Shown: in pieces, positions 14,065 through 15,585 of the stretch | How positions within the stretch are numbered: the stretch's first letter is position 1 | Layout: every line of letters begins with the position of its first letter | Origin: an uncultured Dehalococcoidia bacterium | GTDB taxonomy: Bacteria; Chloroflexota; Dehalococcoidia; Dehalococcoidales; UBA3254 | Length of the DNA stretch: 15,585 nucleotides | NCBI GenBank assembly: GCA_903890885.1 | Contig: CAITCX010000076.1 | Location: 1-15,585, forward strand | Direction of reading: 5' to 3' | Notes under the pieces: model-generated | Seen by the model: only the letters and a program-made list of their open reading frames with translations | What the model was told of the DNA's origin: nothing | The model's database searches: none | Translations under genes and position numbers: made by a program

Positions 14065-15585
14065 TTAAATTTTGAAACAGGATACCTGGTGATCATTGCC
14101 CAGGTCACGCAGAACGGGTACCGCCTGGCTGCATTCCGGCGTAGCCAACTGACACCTGGGATGGAAAGTGCAGCCTGCCGGGGGATTCAGGGGACTGGGC
14201 ACCTCTCCCTTGAGTATGATGCGCTTGCGTTTTTCTTCTACAAAAGGATCGGGAATGGGAATGGCTGAAAGCAAGGCCTGAGTGTAAGGATGTAAAGGAT
14301 TCCGATATAGCTCATTTGAAGTGGTTATTTCGACAATGTGACCAAGATACATAACTGCCACCCGGTGGCTGATATGGCGCACCACGGACAAATCATGCGC
14401 GATAAACAAATAACTTAGCCCTTTCAAACTGGTTTGAAGCTCTTCCAGCAGGTTGATTATCTGGGCCTGGATGGAAACGTCCAGCGCTGAAATAGGCTCG
14501 TCACAAACAATCAGCGAGGGTTCCATGGCCAGGGCGCGTGCGATACCTATACGCTGGCGCTGCCCGCCGCTGAATTCATGCGGCACCCTGACCTTCATTT
14601 CAGGATTAAGCCCTACCATGCTGAATAATAAATCTATCCTTTCGTTGTACTCTTTTTTCCCATTGGTCAGATGGTGAATAATCAAGGGTTCTCCCACGAT
14701 ATCACCCGCGGTCTGGCGAGGATCCAGTGAACCATAAGGATCCTGGAATGTAAGCGATATCTTGGTCAGGGCCTTTTTAGCGGCATGGTTTAATTTTCCA
14801 CTGACATCCTGCCCGTTTAAGGTTACCTGGCCTGATGTAGGTTTGTACAAGCGCATGACGCAACGTCCCACCGTGGTCTTCCCGCAGCCGCTTTCCCCCA
14901 CCAGTCCCAAGGTTTCCCCGGCTCTCACCTTGAATGAGACATCATCAACAGCCTTAACATCCGCAACATGCCGGCGCAGGAGTCCCCTGGTGACAGGGAA
15001 GTACATTTTGAGGTTCTTAACATCCAATACGGTGTTTTCGTGCACTTCAGATATGGCCCTGCTTTGTTCAGCCAGCAGAGAAGAGGTTACAATAACATCA
15101 TCGGTTTGCATATTGGCATAACAGGAAACATAATGCTCGCCTTTGATCTGAACTAATTTGGGCCAGGGTTGTTGGCGGCATTGTTCAGTGCAATAGCTGC
15201 ACCTGGGAAGAAAAGCACAGGTATTCTGCATGCCAATAAGATCTGGCGGCATACCTGGAATGGGTATCAGTTTTCGGCCCTGCAATTCATCCAGCCTGGG
15301 CACTGATTTTAAAAGGCCGATAGTGTAGGGGTGATGGGGGTGAGCAAAGATTTCTTTGCAGGTACCCTGTTCAACTATGCGGCCGGCATACATGACATTG
15401 ATACGATCGACATAGCGCGCCACGACTCCAAGATTGTGAGTAACGATGACCAGGGAAGCTCCAAATTTTCCAACCACGTCTTTCATTAATTCCAATAACT
15501 GGGCCTGGGTGGTGACGTCCAGCGCCGTGGTAGGCTCATCGGCAATCAGCAATTTGGGATTGCAGGAAAGCCCCATGGCGATCAT
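14065..15585 (-). CDS. tandem oligopeptide-type ABC transporter ATPase (DppD-DppF fusion), 5' end cut by window
   Basis: 506 residues are visible. They begin inside the first ATPase domain, because the leading residues MIAMGLSCNPKLLIADEPTTALD are its Walker B segment; the Met at the edge is therefore not the real start. After the first domain comes an oligo_HPY-type tail (PHHPYTIGLLKSVP, then a Cys-rich patch). A linker and a complete second ATPase follow, with Walker A GESGCGKTT (230-238), signature FSGGQRQR (338-345), Walker B LIVCDEP (358-364) and switch His397. A second HPY tail with PLHPYTQALLSAIP and a Cys cluster ends the protein. This is one polypeptide doing the job of DppD plus DppF, as in YejF or GsiA. 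It energises an importer of peptides or similar solutes; permease genes probably lie beyond the right edge. Confidence 0.95.
   Translation of the reverse strand: MIAMGLSCNPKLLIADEPTTALDVTTQAQLLELMKDVVGKFGASLVIVTHNLGVVARYVDRINVMYAGRIVEQGTCKEIFAHPHHPYTIGLLKSVPRLDELQGRKLIPIPGMPPDLIGMQNTCAFLPRCSYCTEQCRQQPWPKLVQIKGEHYVSCYANMQTDDVIVTSSLLAEQSRAISEVHENTVLDVKNLKMYFPVTRGLLRRHVADVKAVDDVSFKVRAGETLGLVGESGCGKTTVGRCVMRLYKPTSGQVTLNGQDVSGKLNHAAKKALTKISLTFQDPYGSLDPRQTAGDIVGEPLIIHHLTNGKKEYNERIDLLFSMVGLNPEMKVRVPHEFSGGQRQRIGIARALAMEPSLIVCDEPISALDVSIQAQIINLLEELQTSLKGLSYLFIAHDLSVVRHISHRVAVMYLGHIVEITTSNELYRNPLHPYTQALLSAIPIPDPFVEEKRKRIILKGEVPSPLNPPAGCTFHPRCQLATPECSQAVPVLRDLGNDHQVSCFKI

Noticed and set aside
15583..15585. 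Met at the right edge as start of the ABC ATPase
   Set aside because: The following residues are an internal Walker B segment of the first ATPase domain; Walker A and the signature motif must lie beyond the window.

Overview
The window looks like a chromosomal segment of an anaerobic bacterium of moderate GC content. The signs are strong Shine-Dalgarno sites (AAGGAGG type), a lipobox lipoprotein, a large molybdopterin enzyme with no Fe-S motif, and a fumarate-reductase-type flavoprotein. This mix of flavoprotein, peptide-type ABC transporter, transhydroxylase-like Mo enzyme and amidohydrolase is reminiscent of uncultured Chloroflexota (Dehalococcoidia-like) or other anaerobic aromatic degraders. 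That placement is an inference from gene content only. I see no tRNA, rRNA, CRISPR array, insertion sequence or phage gene.

Left part (1-2987): the 3' end of an FAD-dependent fumarate reductase/succinate dehydrogenase-type flavoprotein, cut by the window edge. A 223-base spacer with an imperfect hairpin follows, then a family-5 solute-binding lipoprotein that ends in a clear intrinsic terminator.

Central accessory operon (about 3093-8383, all + strand, gaps of 44 and 12 bases): an arylsulfotransferase (ASST)-like beta-propeller protein without a signal peptide; a molybdopterin enzyme of about 873 residues that closely resembles the large subunit of pyrogallol-phloroglucinol transhydroxylase; and a membrane-anchored PQQ-type eight-bladed propeller. 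The Mo enzyme keeps the Mo-ligand serine and an active-site histidine, but has glycine where the characterised enzyme has its catalytic aspartate. It also has no adjacent Fe-S beta subunit. This trio is the most interesting part of the window.

Middle (8448-8894, - strand): a small TrmO/TsaA-family tRNA methyltransferase, converging on the operon and diverging from the next genes across a 220-base AT-rich spacer.

Stress/chaperone-type operon (9115-13055, + strand): a membrane-anchored trypsin-like (HtrA-type, PDZ-less) protease, a MoxR AAA+ ATPase, a DUF58 protein with a vWA-like metal site, and a BatA-like membrane vWA protein. MoxR and DUF58 overlap, which suggests translational coupling. 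MoxR/vWA pairs are generally thought to help mature or insert cofactors in protein complexes.

Right part (13080-15585, - strand): an amidohydrolase_2 (ACMSD/aromatic decarboxylase-like) protein, and upstream of it in the same direction a natural fusion of two oligopeptide-type ABC ATPases (DppD-DppF-like). The fusion is cut by the right edge of the window. It may energise the same kind of importer that uses the binding protein at the left, but the permeases are not in the window.
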